In this document: positions 26,921 to 35,530 of the stretch, piece by piece
How positions within the stretch are numbered: the stretch's first letter is position 1
Layout: each line of letters opens with the position of its first letter
Assembly: GCA_963829235.1 (NCBI GenBank)
Contig: CAWHIF010000012.1
Location: 1-64,000 of the forward strand
Length of the DNA: 64,000 bases
From: Bog-756 sp963829235
GTDB taxonomy: Bacteria > Actinomycetota > Acidimicrobiia > Acidimicrobiales > RAAP-2
Direction of reading: 5' to 3'
Translations under genes and position numbers: made by a program
The notes under the pieces: model-generated
Seen by the model: the letters and a program-made list of their open reading frames with translations, nothing else
Database searches by the model: none
Told to the model about the DNA's origin: nothing

Positions 26921-27019
26921 CGGCGACGGCTCACCCGGCGACGGCTCGACCGGCGACGGCTCGACCGGCGACCGACTCGACCGGCTCGACCGACTCGACC
27001 GACTCAGGACTCGACCGGC
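26921..27019. repeat. 15-bp and 9-bp GC-rich tandem repeats
   Basis: Three 15-bp units of CGGCGACGGCTCGAC type (26921-26965) run into about five 9-bp units of CGACTCGAC/CGGCTCGAC. They fill the junction between the convergent PAS-GGDEF-EAL and PhyH genes and end at the PhyH stop codon. Confidence 0.85.
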
Positions 27020-27930
27020 TAACCAGGGCGGGTGGCGAAGGCGGCCCTCCATGGATGCATGTCGAGCTTCGGGTAACGGGACTGGACTCCCCGCAATGTC
27101 TCCTCCGTCCAGTAGGGGTGGCCCGGGGCCGGGAAGCCGACCACACCCAGCTGGCGGACGCCGGCCCCCTGGACGAAATTGTGCCAGGCCGGAGTGAAGC
27201 CCTTGAACGGCCAAGCCTGATAACCGGCCCACTCGGCTCCCACCACCTTGTAGGCGACATGGAGCATGAATCTCGATCGGCCGGGCACTGACACGTCGAC
27301 GGAGCGGTGGTAGACGTCGGGACGGTACGCCACCACCGACCCCGCCGGACCCGAGGCGTCGCCAGGCTCGGCATAGAGGTGGGCGTAGTCGTCGTAGCGG
27401 AGGGTGTGCTGTTCGACCGGGATGCCGTCTGTCAATCGGCGTGAGACCAACCTCGTGGCACCGTCCTCCGCCGTGACGTCGCTCAGGTAGATGTACGTCT
27501 CGAGCTGCTGGTAACCATCGTCGGCCCTGGGCACGACGATGGTGTGGTTCGGGTAGTCGGTGTGGAGGAGTTGGTTGTACCCGGATGACTGATTCGAGTA
27601 CTTGGCCGTGAGGGTGGCCTGGTAGAGGCAAACGTCCGCCACGGCTAGCAATTCCTCTGCCATGTCGATGAGCGCGTCACTGACCACCAACCGGTTCAAC
27701 GCCGCGCTGTCGAAGGGGAACTCTGGCCAGGGAGCACCGTCGGTCCGTCGCCACACCGACGTCCGTTCACCGTCCACCCCTGCATCCATCTCCTCGGCCG
27801 AGGGGAACAACCCGCGGACGGCGATCTGGGCATCGGCCAGTTCGGCACCGGAGAAGGCGCCGGCGATGACGCACCACCCGTCCTCCCTCCATCGGGAGGC
27901 GAGCTCCTCGGTCAGCAGCCGGCCGGGCAC
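27019..27930 (-). CDS. Phytanoyl-CoA dioxygenase (PhyH) family protein
   Basis: 303 residues. The Fe(II) facial triad appears as H123-x-D125 in LLHTDYPNHT and a distal His in VYHRSVDVS (about 208). The 2-oxoglutarate anchor Arg is likely the one in PGRSRFMLHVAYK. The strand TYIYLSDVTAEDGATRLVS is typical of the double-stranded beta-helix. Such enzymes hydroxylate lipids, acyl-CoAs or small natural products. No operon partner is obvious. Confidence 0.88.
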   Translation of the reverse strand: MPGRLLTEELASRWREDGWCVIAGAFSGAELADAQIAVRGLFPSAEEMDAGVDGERTSVWRRTDGAPWPEFPFDSAALNRLVVSDALIDMAEELLAVADVCLYQATLTAKYSNQSSGYNQLLHTDYPNHTIVVPRADDGYQQLETYIYLSDVTAEDGATRLVSRRLTDGIPVEQHTLRYDDYAHLYAEPGDASGPAGSVVAYRPDVYHRSVDVSVPGRSRFMLHVAYKVVGAEWAGYQAWPFKGFTPAWHNFVQGAGVRQLGVVGFPAPGHPYWTEETLRGVQSRYPKLDMHPWRAAFATRPG

Positions 27931-28049
27931 CGTTGCAGGTTAGCCAGGTGTTGCCCTCTGGCCGACGGTGGGGGGCACCGACCCGTGAGCGGCGATGGCC
28001 CCCGGTCCTCGGTTGCCGATGGCCCCGATGAGGATGGCCGGTCCGTGCT

Positions 28050-28210
28050 CTCGCCCCGCTGGCGGACCGCCCGCCGACGTCTCGCCCCGCTGGCGGACCG
28101 CCCGCCGTGCTCTCGCCCCGCTGGCGGACCGCCCGCCGACGCACCGCCCGCCGACGCACCGCCCGCCGACGCACCGCCCGCAGGCGCACCGCCCGCAGGC
28201 GCACCGGGCG
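28050..28210 (+). repeat. 27-bp and 15-bp GC-rich tandem repeats upstream of GH1
   Basis: Three 27-bp copies beginning CTCGCCCCGCTGGCGGACCG lie at 28050, 28081 and 28112. They lead into five 15-bp units of CGCCGACGCACCGCC / CGCAGGCGCACCGCC to about 28210. The block occupies most of the 303-base gap between the divergent PhyH and GH1 genes. The frame is open into GH1 and would encode PADAPPADAPPAGAP, but translation of it is unlikely. No clear promoter is visible inside the repeats. Confidence 0.85.
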
Positions 28211-28233
28211 GGCCGGTTGCCATACTGGTCCCC

Positions 28234-29427
28234 ATGCGATGGCCGACGGGCTTCATGTGGGGCACCGGCGCCTCGTCCACGCAGTGCGAGGGTGCGGCAC
28301 CCGCCTCCGACTGGTGGGACTGGGAACGCTCGGGCCACGCACCGCTATCCGGCGATGGCAATGGGTTCTCCACCCGGTTCGCCGAGGACTTCGCGCTTCT
28401 GGCCGGGCTCGGCCTCACCCACCACCGGATGTCCCTCGAATGGGCCCGGCTCGAGCCCGAGCCGGGCGTGCACGATCCCGCCTCGGTACGCCACTACCGG
28501 GACGTCCTCACCGCGGCCCGGGAGGCGGGGATCTCACTGTGGGCGAGCCTCCATCACTTCACCCTGCCCCGGTGGTTTCTGGCTGCCGGAGGGTTCACGG
28601 TGGAACGGAACCGCACCGAGATCTGGCGGCGGCACGTCGACTTCGTTGCCGAGACGTTCGGAGCCCTGGTCGACGGCTGGCAGCCCGTCAACGAGACCAA
28701 CTACTACGCCCGGGCCGGCTACGGCGGACGGGGGTGGCCACCGGGTCACAGGGACCGCGAGGAGGCGGCGCTGGTCAATGAGGCCATCCACCTCGCCACC
28801 GCGGAAGCCGCCCTACGGCTGCGGGGGACCGGGGTTCCCGTGACATCGATCTACGGCCTCTCCCCCATCGTGGCCCAGGACGACGACCCGGCCACCCTGG
28901 CCATGGCCCGGGCCCTTGACGACTACCACTGGGCCCCGTGGATCGGACTGTTCCGCGACGGCCTGTTGCGGGTGCCCGGGCGCAAGCCCGTCGACCGGCC
29001 CGACCTGGCCGGGTTCCTCGACCTGGTCGGATTCTCGTACTACGCGGCCATGGGGGTGTATGCCGGCCGCGTGGCCGTCCATCCGGCTGACGCCCCCGTC
29101 TCCCCGCTCGGGTACGGGATCTGGGCGGAGGGGGTGGGCCTGGTGCTTGACCGCCTGCACGATGAGCTCCCCGGGACACCCCTTCTCGTCGCCGAATACG
29201 GCATCGGCACCGACGACGACCGGATCCGGACGGCGTACCTCGAGCGCGGCCTGGCCGCGGTGGCCGGTGCCATCGAACGGGGCGTCGACGTGCGCGGTCT
29301 GTTCCACTGGACCGCTGTCGACAACTACGAGTGGCTGCACGGTTACGACGTCTCGTTCGGCATCATCGACCGGGACAGGAACGTCCGGCCGAGCGCACTC
29401 GTCCTGCAGCGCGAGGCCCGGGCCTGA
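28234..29427 (+). CDS. Glycoside hydrolase family 1 (beta-glucosidase-like)
   Basis: 397 residues from the ATG at 28234. The family's N-terminal signature FMWGTGASSTQCEG, the acid/base glutamate in WQPVNETNYY (E154) and the nucleophile in LLVAEYGIGT (E321) are all present. HRMSLEWARLEP and the C-terminal GLFHWTAVDNYEWLHGY also fit. It is about 50 residues shorter than typical GH1 enzymes, with shortened loops. Predicted: cytosolic hydrolysis of beta-linked glycosides; no signal peptide is seen. Confidence 0.9.
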   Translation: MRWPTGFMWGTGASSTQCEGAAPASDWWDWERSGHAPLSGDGNGFSTRFAEDFALLAGLGLTHHRMSLEWARLEPEPGVHDPASVRHYRDVLTAAREAGISLWASLHHFTLPRWFLAAGGFTVERNRTEIWRRHVDFVAETFGALVDGWQPVNETNYYARAGYGGRGWPPGHRDREEAALVNEAIHLATAEAALRLRGTGVPVTSIYGLSPIVAQDDDPATLAMARALDDYHWAPWIGLFRDGLLRVPGRKPVDRPDLAGFLDLVGFSYYAAMGVYAGRVAVHPADAPVSPLGYGIWAEGVGLVLDRLHDELPGTPLLVAEYGIGTDDDRIRTAYLERGLAAVAGAIERGVDVRGLFHWTAVDNYEWLHGYDVSFGIIDRDRNVRPSALVLQREARA

Positions 29428-29609
29428 GCAGCTCCTCGGTCCGGGCGCGAACAGCTCCTCGGTCCGGGCGCGAACAGCTCCGGGGCCCGGGCCTGAGCAG
29501 CTCCTCGGTCCGGGCGCGAACAGCTCCGGGGCCCGGGCCTGAGCAGCTCCTCGGTCCGGGCGCGAACAGCTCCGGGGCCCGGGCCTGAACAGCTCCTTGG
29601 TCCGGCCCG
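29426..29609 (+). repeat. Eight-unit 23-bp tandem array between gh1 and glyA
   Basis: Exactly eight 23-bp units fit between the GH1 stop and the glyA stop. Two variants are mostly alternating: one begins GAGCAGCTCCTCGG, the other GAACAGCTCCGGGG; the last unit has CTTGG. The first unit starts within the GH1 stop codon, and the final GH1 codons resemble a degenerate unit, suggesting the array grew from the gene end. Confidence 0.95.
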
Positions 29610-29613
29610 CCGG

Positions 29614-31038
29614 TCACAGTTCGATCTCCGGGTAGAGGGGATGGCGGGCGAGAAGGTCGGCGCACCGGCCCCGGCAGGCCTCGACGAGAAGGGGATCGAT
29701 CACGTACTTCGCTTTGGCCGTCGAGGTGGCCGGCGTGGTGGCGCCGAGCGCCTCGACGATCACGCCGGCGACCTCGTCGAGCTCCCCGGGTCCGAAGCCC
29801 AACGTGGTGAGAGCCGGGGTGCCGAGCCGGATGCCCGAGGTGTACCAGGCACCGTTGACGTCGTCCGGGATCGAATTGCGGTTGGTGACCACACCGGCAT
29901 CGAGCAAGGCGGCCTCGGCCTGCCGGCCGGTGAGCCCGAAACTGGTGGCCACGTCCATGAGGACGAGGTGGTTGTCCGTTCCGCCGGTGACCAGCCGGAC
30001 CCCCCTGCGCAGCAAGCCGTCGGCGAGGGCCCGGGCGTTGTCCACGATCCGGGCCGCATAGTCGGCGAAGGTGGGGCTGCGGGCTTCGGACAGGGCCACG
30101 GCCTTGGCCGCCATCACGTGGGGCAGCGGACCGCCGAGGACCATCGGGCACCCTTTGTCCACGTAGGGGGCGTACTCCTCCGTGCACAGCACCAGGCCAC
30201 CTCGCGGGCCGCGCAGCGACTTGTGCGTCGTCGAGGTCACGATGTCGGCGTGGGGAACCGGATCGAGATCCCCGGTGAGCACCTTTCCGGCCACCAGCCC
30301 GGCGAAGTGGGCCATGTCGACCATGAAGGTGGCACCGACCTCGTGGGCGATGTCGGCCAGGACGGCGAAGTCGGGGTTCCGCGGATAGGCCGAGTACCCG
30401 GCCACCAGCACCAGAGGGCGGAACTCCCTGGCCTGGGCGGCGATGGCCCCGTAGTCGAGGAGGCCGGAGGTCGGATCGACCCCGTAGCCGGCCTGGTCGA
30501 ACAGCTTTCCCGAGATGTTGGGCCGGAACCCGTGGGTGAGATGCCCGCCGGCGTCGAGCGCCATCCCCATCATGCGCTGGGCGTGGAGCCCGCCGCGTAG
30601 CCGGTCCCAGCCCTCGGCGTCGAGGTCGTTGACGTGGCCCACACCGGCCCGGTCCAGGGCGGGCTGCTCGATGCGGCGGGCCAGGATGGCCCAGTAGGCG
30701 ACCAGGTTGGCGTCGATGCCCGAGTGCGGCTGGACATAGGCGTGGTCGGCCCCGAAGAGGGCGGTGGCGTGCCCGGCGGCCAGCGTCTCGACCCGGTCGA
30801 CCATTTCGCACCCGGCGTAGAGGCGGTGGCCGGGGGTGCCCTCGGCGTACTTGTCCGAGAGCCAGTTGCCCATGGCCAGCAGCACCGCCGGCGAGGCGTA
30901 GTTCTCGGAGGCGATGAGCTTCAGCTGGCGGCGTTGGGACGCCAGTTCACCGGCGATGGCGTCGGCCACCGCCGGTTCGGCGGCCGCGATGACCTCGAGG
31001 GCCGATCGATAGGCGGTGGCGACAGCCGGTTCGGGCAT
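29614..31038 (-). CDS. glyA: Serine hydroxymethyltransferase
   Basis: 474 residues from the ATG at 31038, preceded by AAGGAG. It interconverts serine plus tetrahydrofolate with glycine plus methylene-THF. The PLP lysine is K273 in STTHKSLRGPRGG. ASENYAS, YAEGTPGHRLYAGC and VQPHSGIDAN are the substrate and cofactor loops, and NPDFAVLADIAHEVGA precedes DMAHFAGLVA. An insert of about 45 residues at 125-170 explains the length above the usual 415-430 and is known in actinobacterial enzymes. A ZTP riboswitch lies directly upstream. Confidence 0.97.
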   Translation of the reverse strand: MPEPAVATAYRSALEVIAAAEPAVADAIAGELASQRRQLKLIASENYASPAVLLAMGNWLSDKYAEGTPGHRLYAGCEMVDRVETLAAGHATALFGADHAYVQPHSGIDANLVAYWAILARRIEQPALDRAGVGHVNDLDAEGWDRLRGGLHAQRMMGMALDAGGHLTHGFRPNISGKLFDQAGYGVDPTSGLLDYGAIAAQAREFRPLVLVAGYSAYPRNPDFAVLADIAHEVGATFMVDMAHFAGLVAGKVLTGDLDPVPHADIVTSTTHKSLRGPRGGLVLCTEEYAPYVDKGCPMVLGGPLPHVMAAKAVALSEARSPTFADYAARIVDNARALADGLLRRGVRLVTGGTDNHLVLMDVATSFGLTGRQAEAALLDAGVVTNRNSIPDDVNGAWYTSGIRLGTPALTTLGFGPGELDEVAGVIVEALGATTPATSTAKAKYVIDPLLVEACRGRCADLLARHPLYPEIEL

Positions 31039-31064
31039 GGCGTGCTCCTTCTGGACGACATCCG

Positions 31065-31160
31065 GGTTTCGCCCAGGCGCACGGCTCTGTCCGGCACACT
31101 GCCGGAGGGTCGGTCCCCGGTGGTGCTCCACCTTCACGCCAGTAACGACCCGCCCAAACG
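31065..31160 (-). promoter_or_regulatory. ZTP (pfl-type) riboswitch upstream of glyA
   Basis: Read on the minus strand, the leader contains the ZTP/pfl landmarks in order: GTTACTGGCG, GGTGGAGCACCACCGGGGA, a variable hairpin (CTCCGGCAGTGTGCCGGA) and the closing GCCGTGCGCCTGGGC. The final CTGGG can instead pair with CCCGG 5 bases downstream, which would disrupt the aptamer. The start codon follows 30 bases later. ZTP riboswitches sense a folate-stress alarmone, and glyA is a known target class. Confidence 0.87.
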
Positions 31161-31213
31161 ATAGCCCCCAACCCACGGGCGGGCACCGGGCAGCGGTGGG
31201 CCATACTGCACCG

Positions 31214-32029
31214 GTGGAGGAGATCGAGGCGTCGCCGCAACAGCTGGGCGCGGCAGTGGCGCGGCGGACGGCGGAGATCGTGGCCGCGCTCGGCGCCCTC
31301 GACGATGGGGCGCTCCGCTCCCCGTCCGAGCTCCCGGAGTGGGGCCGCCTGACCATCGCCTGCCACCTCAGGTACGGCGCGGCCTCCCTCCGCACCATGA
31401 CCGCCGGGGCCCTGTCGGGCCAGCCGGTCGCCTACTACCCGGAGGGGCGGGAGCGCCAGCGCCCCGGCACGCTGGTCCCGGAAGCCGGCGAAGGTCCCAC
31501 CGGAGTCGTCACCTCGTTGACCGACCACAGCAACGAGCTGCACGGTCTGTGGTCGTCGCTCGGTGCGGACCAGTGGCGGCGCCAGGTCGTCGAACCGGCG
31601 GGCAATCCCGACCTCGGGTCGATGGCCCTCGCCCAGCTCCCGGTGTTCAGGCTCACCGAAGTGGAGGTCCACGGCTCGGACCTCGGGTTGGGTCTGGCCG
31701 ACTGGAGCGAGCTGTTCGTCCGGACGGCCCTCCCCATGCGGCTTGACCGGCTCAACGTCCGGCGGGCCAACCATCGCCCTTTCGACGCCACCCTCGAGGG
31801 GACCTGGCTCCTGGTCGCGTCCGACGGACCCAGCTACCGGATCGGAGTGCGGGGCGCAGCGGTCGTGTCCGCGCCCGTCGATCCGGGCGCCCCGGCCAGG
31901 GCGGTGCTCGAAGCGACCAGCCGGGATCTCCTGGCCCTGCTGCTCGGCCGCCCCCTCCTCCAACCGCTTCGCATCACCGGTGATGCCGCCTTCGGTGCAG
32001 CCTTCACCGACGCCTTCCCCGGACCGTGA
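31214..32029 (+). CDS. Maleylpyruvate isomerase-family, mycothiol-dependent protein
   Basis: 271 residues from the GTG at 31214. The N-terminal DinB-like MDMPI domain shows RRTAEIVAALGALDDGALRSPSELPEWGRLTIACHL, where His of ACHL and the later EVEVHGSDL (about 154) are metal ligands. The C-terminal SCP2-like domain has VLEATSRDLLALLLGRP. The family catalyses mycothiol-dependent isomerisation or conjugation in aromatic degradation. The substrate here is unknown. Divergent from the glyA riboswitch. Confidence 0.85.
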   Translation: MEEIEASPQQLGAAVARRTAEIVAALGALDDGALRSPSELPEWGRLTIACHLRYGAASLRTMTAGALSGQPVAYYPEGRERQRPGTLVPEAGEGPTGVVTSLTDHSNELHGLWSSLGADQWRRQVVEPAGNPDLGSMALAQLPVFRLTEVEVHGSDLGLGLADWSELFVRTALPMRLDRLNVRRANHRPFDATLEGTWLLVASDGPSYRIGVRGAAVVSAPVDPGAPARAVLEATSRDLLALLLGRPLLQPLRITGDAAFGAAFTDAFPGP

Positions 32030-32136
32030 TCCCGGCAGCCGGGTCCCTCGGCGGTCGGATCCTCAGGTGCCGCCAGCAGCGCTCGCCCTCAATAGCCGGC
32101 GCCCTCGGCAGCCGGGTCCTCAGGGTGCCGCCGGCC

Positions 32137-32877
32137 TCAGGGCTTGACCAACCGCATGGTGAGGAAGAGCGGTATACGGTGCCAGGGGGCGTGGCGGCCG
32201 GAGGTGGCCACCGGCCGGGGCTCCCGTAGGGCCTCGACCAGAAGGCCGGCGTGCTCGAAGGCGGCCAGGTACTCCTCCAGCGCCATGCTCCAGCCCCGGA
32301 AGGTCATGGTGAGTCCGTCGCGCTCGAAGGTTCCCTCGAACCGGCGTCGCCCGAAGTAGGAGCCGGTGATCTCGAACACCGACCGCCCGGAGCCGACGAA
32401 TCCGCCGGCGTCGCTCAGCGGGTGGGTGATGCAGACGCACAGCCGCCCTCCCGGCTCGAGCACCCGGGCCGCCTCGCTCACGGTGGTGGGCATGTCCGAC
32501 ACGTCCATGAGCGAGTTGTAGGCGACCACGAGATCACAGCTCGCGTCGGCGATGGGCAGGCGGGCCGCATTGGCCAGCACATGGGAGCCCGACGGGTCCG
32601 CGTCCCTGGCGTAGCGCAGGAGGCGGCGCGAGCGATCGACACCTACGACCCGGTGGCCACGTTCCGCCAGATCGCGGGCCACCCGGCCTTCGCCGCATCC
32701 CACCTCCACGGTGCACCGACCCGGCTCGGGCACGATCTGATCGAAGAAGGCGTCACGGTACTGCCAGTAGGCGTCGTGATCTGGCGTCCGGGCCCATCGG
32801 ACCCAGTTGTCCGCCTCCTGGTCCCAGTCGACCTCCTCTTCCACCCGCACGACGCTAGAGGACACTGCGGTGGCCAT
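32137..32877 (-). CDS. SAM-dependent methyltransferase
   Basis: 246 residues. Motif I is TVEVGCGEGRVARDL (about 57), motif II VVGVDRSRRLLRYA, motif III LANAARLPIADAS and motif IV DLVVAYNSLMDV. ARVLEPGGRLCVCITHP follows as the usual post-motif strand. The C-terminal half is the variable substrate cap. It lies 5 bases downstream of the epimerase gene on the same strand, so the two form an operon. The acceptor is unknown. Confidence 0.9.
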   Translation of the reverse strand: MATAVSSSVVRVEEEVDWDQEADNWVRWARTPDHDAYWQYRDAFFDQIVPEPGRCTVEVGCGEGRVARDLAERGHRVVGVDRSRRLLRYARDADPSGSHVLANAARLPIADASCDLVVAYNSLMDVSDMPTTVSEAARVLEPGGRLCVCITHPLSDAGGFVGSGRSVFEITGSYFGRRRFEGTFERDGLTMTFRGWSMALEEYLAAFEHAGLLVEALREPRPVATSGRHAPWHRIPLFLTMRLVKP

Positions 32878-32882
32878 GCCGG

Positions 32883-33860
32883 CTACCGTGCGTCGTCCGG
32901 CCCGGCCGGGACGGCGTGGTATCCCGTGGTGCCCACGGTTCTGGCCAGTGGACTACGCGGATCCTCGCCGGCGCCGACGCTGTCGAGGGTGTGCCCGAAA
33001 TCGAACCGCGGGGTCCAACCCAGTACTTCCCGTGCCCGCGTGTTGACGTAGACGCGGTCGATGGACGGGAACATCCGCCACCCGCGCTCGGCGTAGACCG
33101 ATTCGTACTGGGGGAAGTACCGGCGAACGACCGCTGGGGCGTCGGAACGCAGCCCGGCGATGTCGGCGGGTTCGAAGGGGGTGGTGGCAGTGATGATGTA
33201 CCGACCGAAACCGACATCGGGGGCGCGCTCCATGGCCAACCGGTGGGCGGTCACCACGTCGTCGAGGTCGACCCGACGGTACAGCAGCTCGTTGGCCTTC
33301 ACGTTGGCATCGGCGTACGCCGTCCCGGGTTCGTCGACATCGTCGCCCTCGGGGAAGAAGCGTGAGGTGCGCAGGACCACGCACGGGAGCCCGTGGTCGC
33401 GGGAGATGAGCTCACACACGTCTTCGGCCGCCGACTTCGTGACGCCGTAGATGTTCCGCGGAGCCGACGCCACGTCCTCGGTGACCCAAGCGGCGGGAGC
33501 GCCGGGAGGTGGGGTGAGGGCCCGGCCGAAGGCGCTGGTCGTGCTCGTGAACACGAAACGGCCCACTCCCGCGGCGACGGCTCTCTCGAGCAGGGTGAGG
33601 GTCCCGACGATGTTGGTGTCCACGAACTCCGGCCGTGCGTGCGAGCCGATGTGGGGCTTGTGGAGGGTTGCGGTGTGCAGTACGGCGTCCGCACCCTCCA
33701 CCGTCCTGCGCACGCAGGCGCCGTCGGTGATCGAGCCCGTGACGGTCGTGAACGGGGAGTCGACGACGTCCAGTCCGACGACATCGTGGCCCTCACCCCC
33801 GAGGACGCGGACGAGCGCCTCGCCGAGGTGGCCGGAGCTCCCGGTCACAACAATTCTCAT
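32883..33860 (-). CDS. NAD-dependent epimerase/dehydratase
   Basis: 325 residues from the ATG at 33860. The extended-SDR NAD loop is VTGSSGHLG (about 5-13), with the acidic residue LDVVDSP further on. The catalytic Ser/Thr and YGVTKSAAE (Tyr-x3-Lys) are present. ANELLYRRVDLDDVVTAHRLAME is the usual substrate-binding region of nucleotide-sugar epimerases. It might also reduce a steroid or dihydroflavonol. It is the first gene of a two-gene unit with a methyltransferase. Confidence 0.88.
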   Translation of the reverse strand: MRIVVTGSSGHLGEALVRVLGGEGHDVVGLDVVDSPFTTVTGSITDGACVRRTVEGADAVLHTATLHKPHIGSHARPEFVDTNIVGTLTLLERAVAAGVGRFVFTSTTSAFGRALTPPPGAPAAWVTEDVASAPRNIYGVTKSAAEDVCELISRDHGLPCVVLRTSRFFPEGDDVDEPGTAYADANVKANELLYRRVDLDDVVTAHRLAMERAPDVGFGRYIITATTPFEPADIAGLRSDAPAVVRRYFPQYESVYAERGWRMFPSIDRVYVNTRAREVLGWTPRFDFGHTLDSVGAGEDPRSPLARTVGTTGYHAVPAGPDDAR

Positions 33861-33992
33861 GGTTCCATCCGTCGTAGCACAGGAGGGGAACCTGCGGCGG
33901 TGTGCCCCGGCCGCCCGCACCGGGTGGAAGCCGTGACGCCGGCAATGGGTCCCGGGCGCGTCCCGACGGCAGCCGGGTAGGGTCTGGCTTCG

Positions 33993-34811
33993 ATGCGAGT
34001 CGGAGTCCACCTACCCCAGTACGGACGAGTGGCGGGTCCGGAGGCCATGGCGCGGGCGGCGAGACATGCGGAGGAGCTCGGCTTCGTCGACGTCTGGGTC
34101 AGCGACCACATCGTCCACCCCGCGGCCCAGAGCTATCCGTCGCCGTATCTGCTCGATCCGCTGGTCGCACTGACGTGGGCGGCGGCCGTGACCGACCGCA
34201 TCGGGCTCGGCACCAGCGTCCTCGTCGTGCCCATGCACAATCCGCTCGAGTTGGCCAACGCACTGGCCAGCCTCGATGTGCTCTCGGTCGGGCGCCTGAC
34301 CGTGGCGGTGGGTGTCGGATGGTCGGAGGCGGAGTACGCGGCCCTGGGGTACGACTTCCACAACCGCGGGGCACGGCTCGACGAGGCGGTGGATCTGTTC
34401 CGGCGGGCCTGGTCCGAGGACCCGCTCACCTTCCACGGCCGATTCACGTCCGTCGACGAGCTGCGCATCCTTCCGCAGCCGGGCCGGACGATACCGATCT
34501 GGATCGGGGGAAGCAGCGAGCCCGCCTACCGGCGGGCGGCGGCCCGGGGCGACGGCTACCAGGCGGTGGGCCTGTCCGTCGAGGAGGTGGGCCCGGTCGT
34601 CGAGCGCATCCGACGCGACCATCCCGACGACACCTTCCCCATCTCGCTGCGCACCGGCTGGGATCCCCAGGGCATGGAACCCGACCGGATCCGGGACGAG
34701 CTGGCCTCGTTCACCGAGGCCGGCATCCAGCACGTGGTGGCCGCGCCGTGGCGGCGTGATCTCGACGACTGGCTCCGGTCGATGGACCTGCTCGCCGGGC
34801 TGGTGCTCTGA
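33993..34811 (+). CDS. LLM-class F420-dependent oxidoreductase
   Basis: 272 residues. MRVGVHLPQYGRV opens the luciferase-like TIM barrel. VSDHIVHP, LGTSVLVVPMHNPLELANALASLD and SVGRLTVAVGVGWSEAEYAALG, then IPIWIGGSSEPAYRRA, are the family's signature strands. It probably uses F420, as do most actinobacterial relatives. It opens the co-directional cluster that runs to 44 kb, and the next frame begins within 2 bases of its stop. Confidence 0.92.
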   Translation: MRVGVHLPQYGRVAGPEAMARAARHAEELGFVDVWVSDHIVHPAAQSYPSPYLLDPLVALTWAAAVTDRIGLGTSVLVVPMHNPLELANALASLDVLSVGRLTVAVGVGWSEAEYAALGYDFHNRGARLDEAVDLFRRAWSEDPLTFHGRFTSVDELRILPQPGRTIPIWIGGSSEPAYRRAAARGDGYQAVGLSVEEVGPVVERIRRDHPDDTFPISLRTGWDPQGMEPDRIRDELASFTEAGIQHVVAAPWRRDLDDWLRSMDLLAGLVL

Positions 34812-34847
34812 CGTGGCACCGCCCGGTCCGCTCAGCGTCTGGAGCGG

Positions 34848-35456
34848 ATGGGATGTCCGTGGCGGTGCCTCGGCCGAGCCCGGCGCGGCCGAGCCGTTCA
34901 CGGCGTCGGCCCCCGCGACCCCGGTGCGGGCGCCCACTACGAGCTCATCGCCGTGGCCGCCCGGGGGTTCCGGCCCCCCCGGTTCGTGAGCACCACCCCC
35001 ACCCCGCGGGACGCCGATGCCGAGGCACAGGCCGAGGGCGAACCCGGCACCGGGGGCCTCCGCCGGACTTGGTCCCTCGTGTACCGCCGGGTGGCGGAGA
35101 CGGCTCCGGCTCTGGTCGCGCCCTACGGGATCTACCTCCTCGGGGTCGACCCGCCGGCCGACGCCACGGACGACGATCTCGACGTCTTCAACGACTTCTA
35201 CACCAACGTCCACCTCCCCGAGGTGGCAGAACGTCGTCATGCACTCCGGGCCGTCCGGTACGAACTGGTCCGCGAGGTGAAACCGCCCTACCAGGGGGCG
35301 CCGCGGTTCCTCGCCGTCTATGAGGTCGACGAGGCGGGGGCGTCCAACCGGCGGCATTCCGGTCCTCCCTACGCCAAGGGGCCCGACGTCTGGCAACGCC
35401 ACAAGACGCCGTGGCGGCTCTGGTACCGCCGACTGGCCCCGGCTCCAACGGCATGA
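34848..35456 (+). CDS. EthD-like / dimeric alpha-beta barrel protein, 5' end uncertain
   Basis: The C-terminal 110 residues look real: LVAPYGIYLLGVDPPADATDDDLDVFNDFYTNVHLPEVAERRHALRAVRYELV fits the ferredoxin-like EthD/ABM fold (FYTNVHLPEV motif). The N-terminal 50 residues are Arg/Pro-rich and poor. A GTG at 34813, 1 base after the previous stop, opens another frame (VAPPGPLSVWSGWD), so a frameshift between 34813 and about 34930 is possible. The stop overlaps the next ATG (ATGA). Possible role: cofactor-free ring chemistry or a partner to the neighbouring oxidoreductases. Confidence 0.65.
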   Translation: MGCPWRCLGRARRGRAVHGVGPRDPGAGAHYELIAVAARGFRPPRFVSTTPTPRDADAEAQAEGEPGTGGLRRTWSLVYRRVAETAPALVAPYGIYLLGVDPPADATDDDLDVFNDFYTNVHLPEVAERRHALRAVRYELVREVKPPYQGAPRFLAVYEVDEAGASNRRHSGPPYAKGPDVWQRHKTPWRLWYRRLAPAPTA

Positions 35457-35530
35457 CCGATCCCGCGGACGGTCGACGGCTGCGCATCGGCATGACCGAT
35501 CCCGCGGACGGTCGACGGCTGCGCATCGGC
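35453..35530 (+). repeat. In-frame 39-bp tandem duplication containing the start codon
   Basis: Two identical 39-base units, 35453-35491 and 35492-35530, each encode MTDPADGRRLRIG. The second copy runs directly into the NAD-binding loop. Either ATG can start translation without changing the frame. Confidence 0.95.

Noticed and set aside
29426..29609. Possible CRISPR array
   Set aside because: Units are contiguous 23-mers with no unique spacers and no cas genes in the window.
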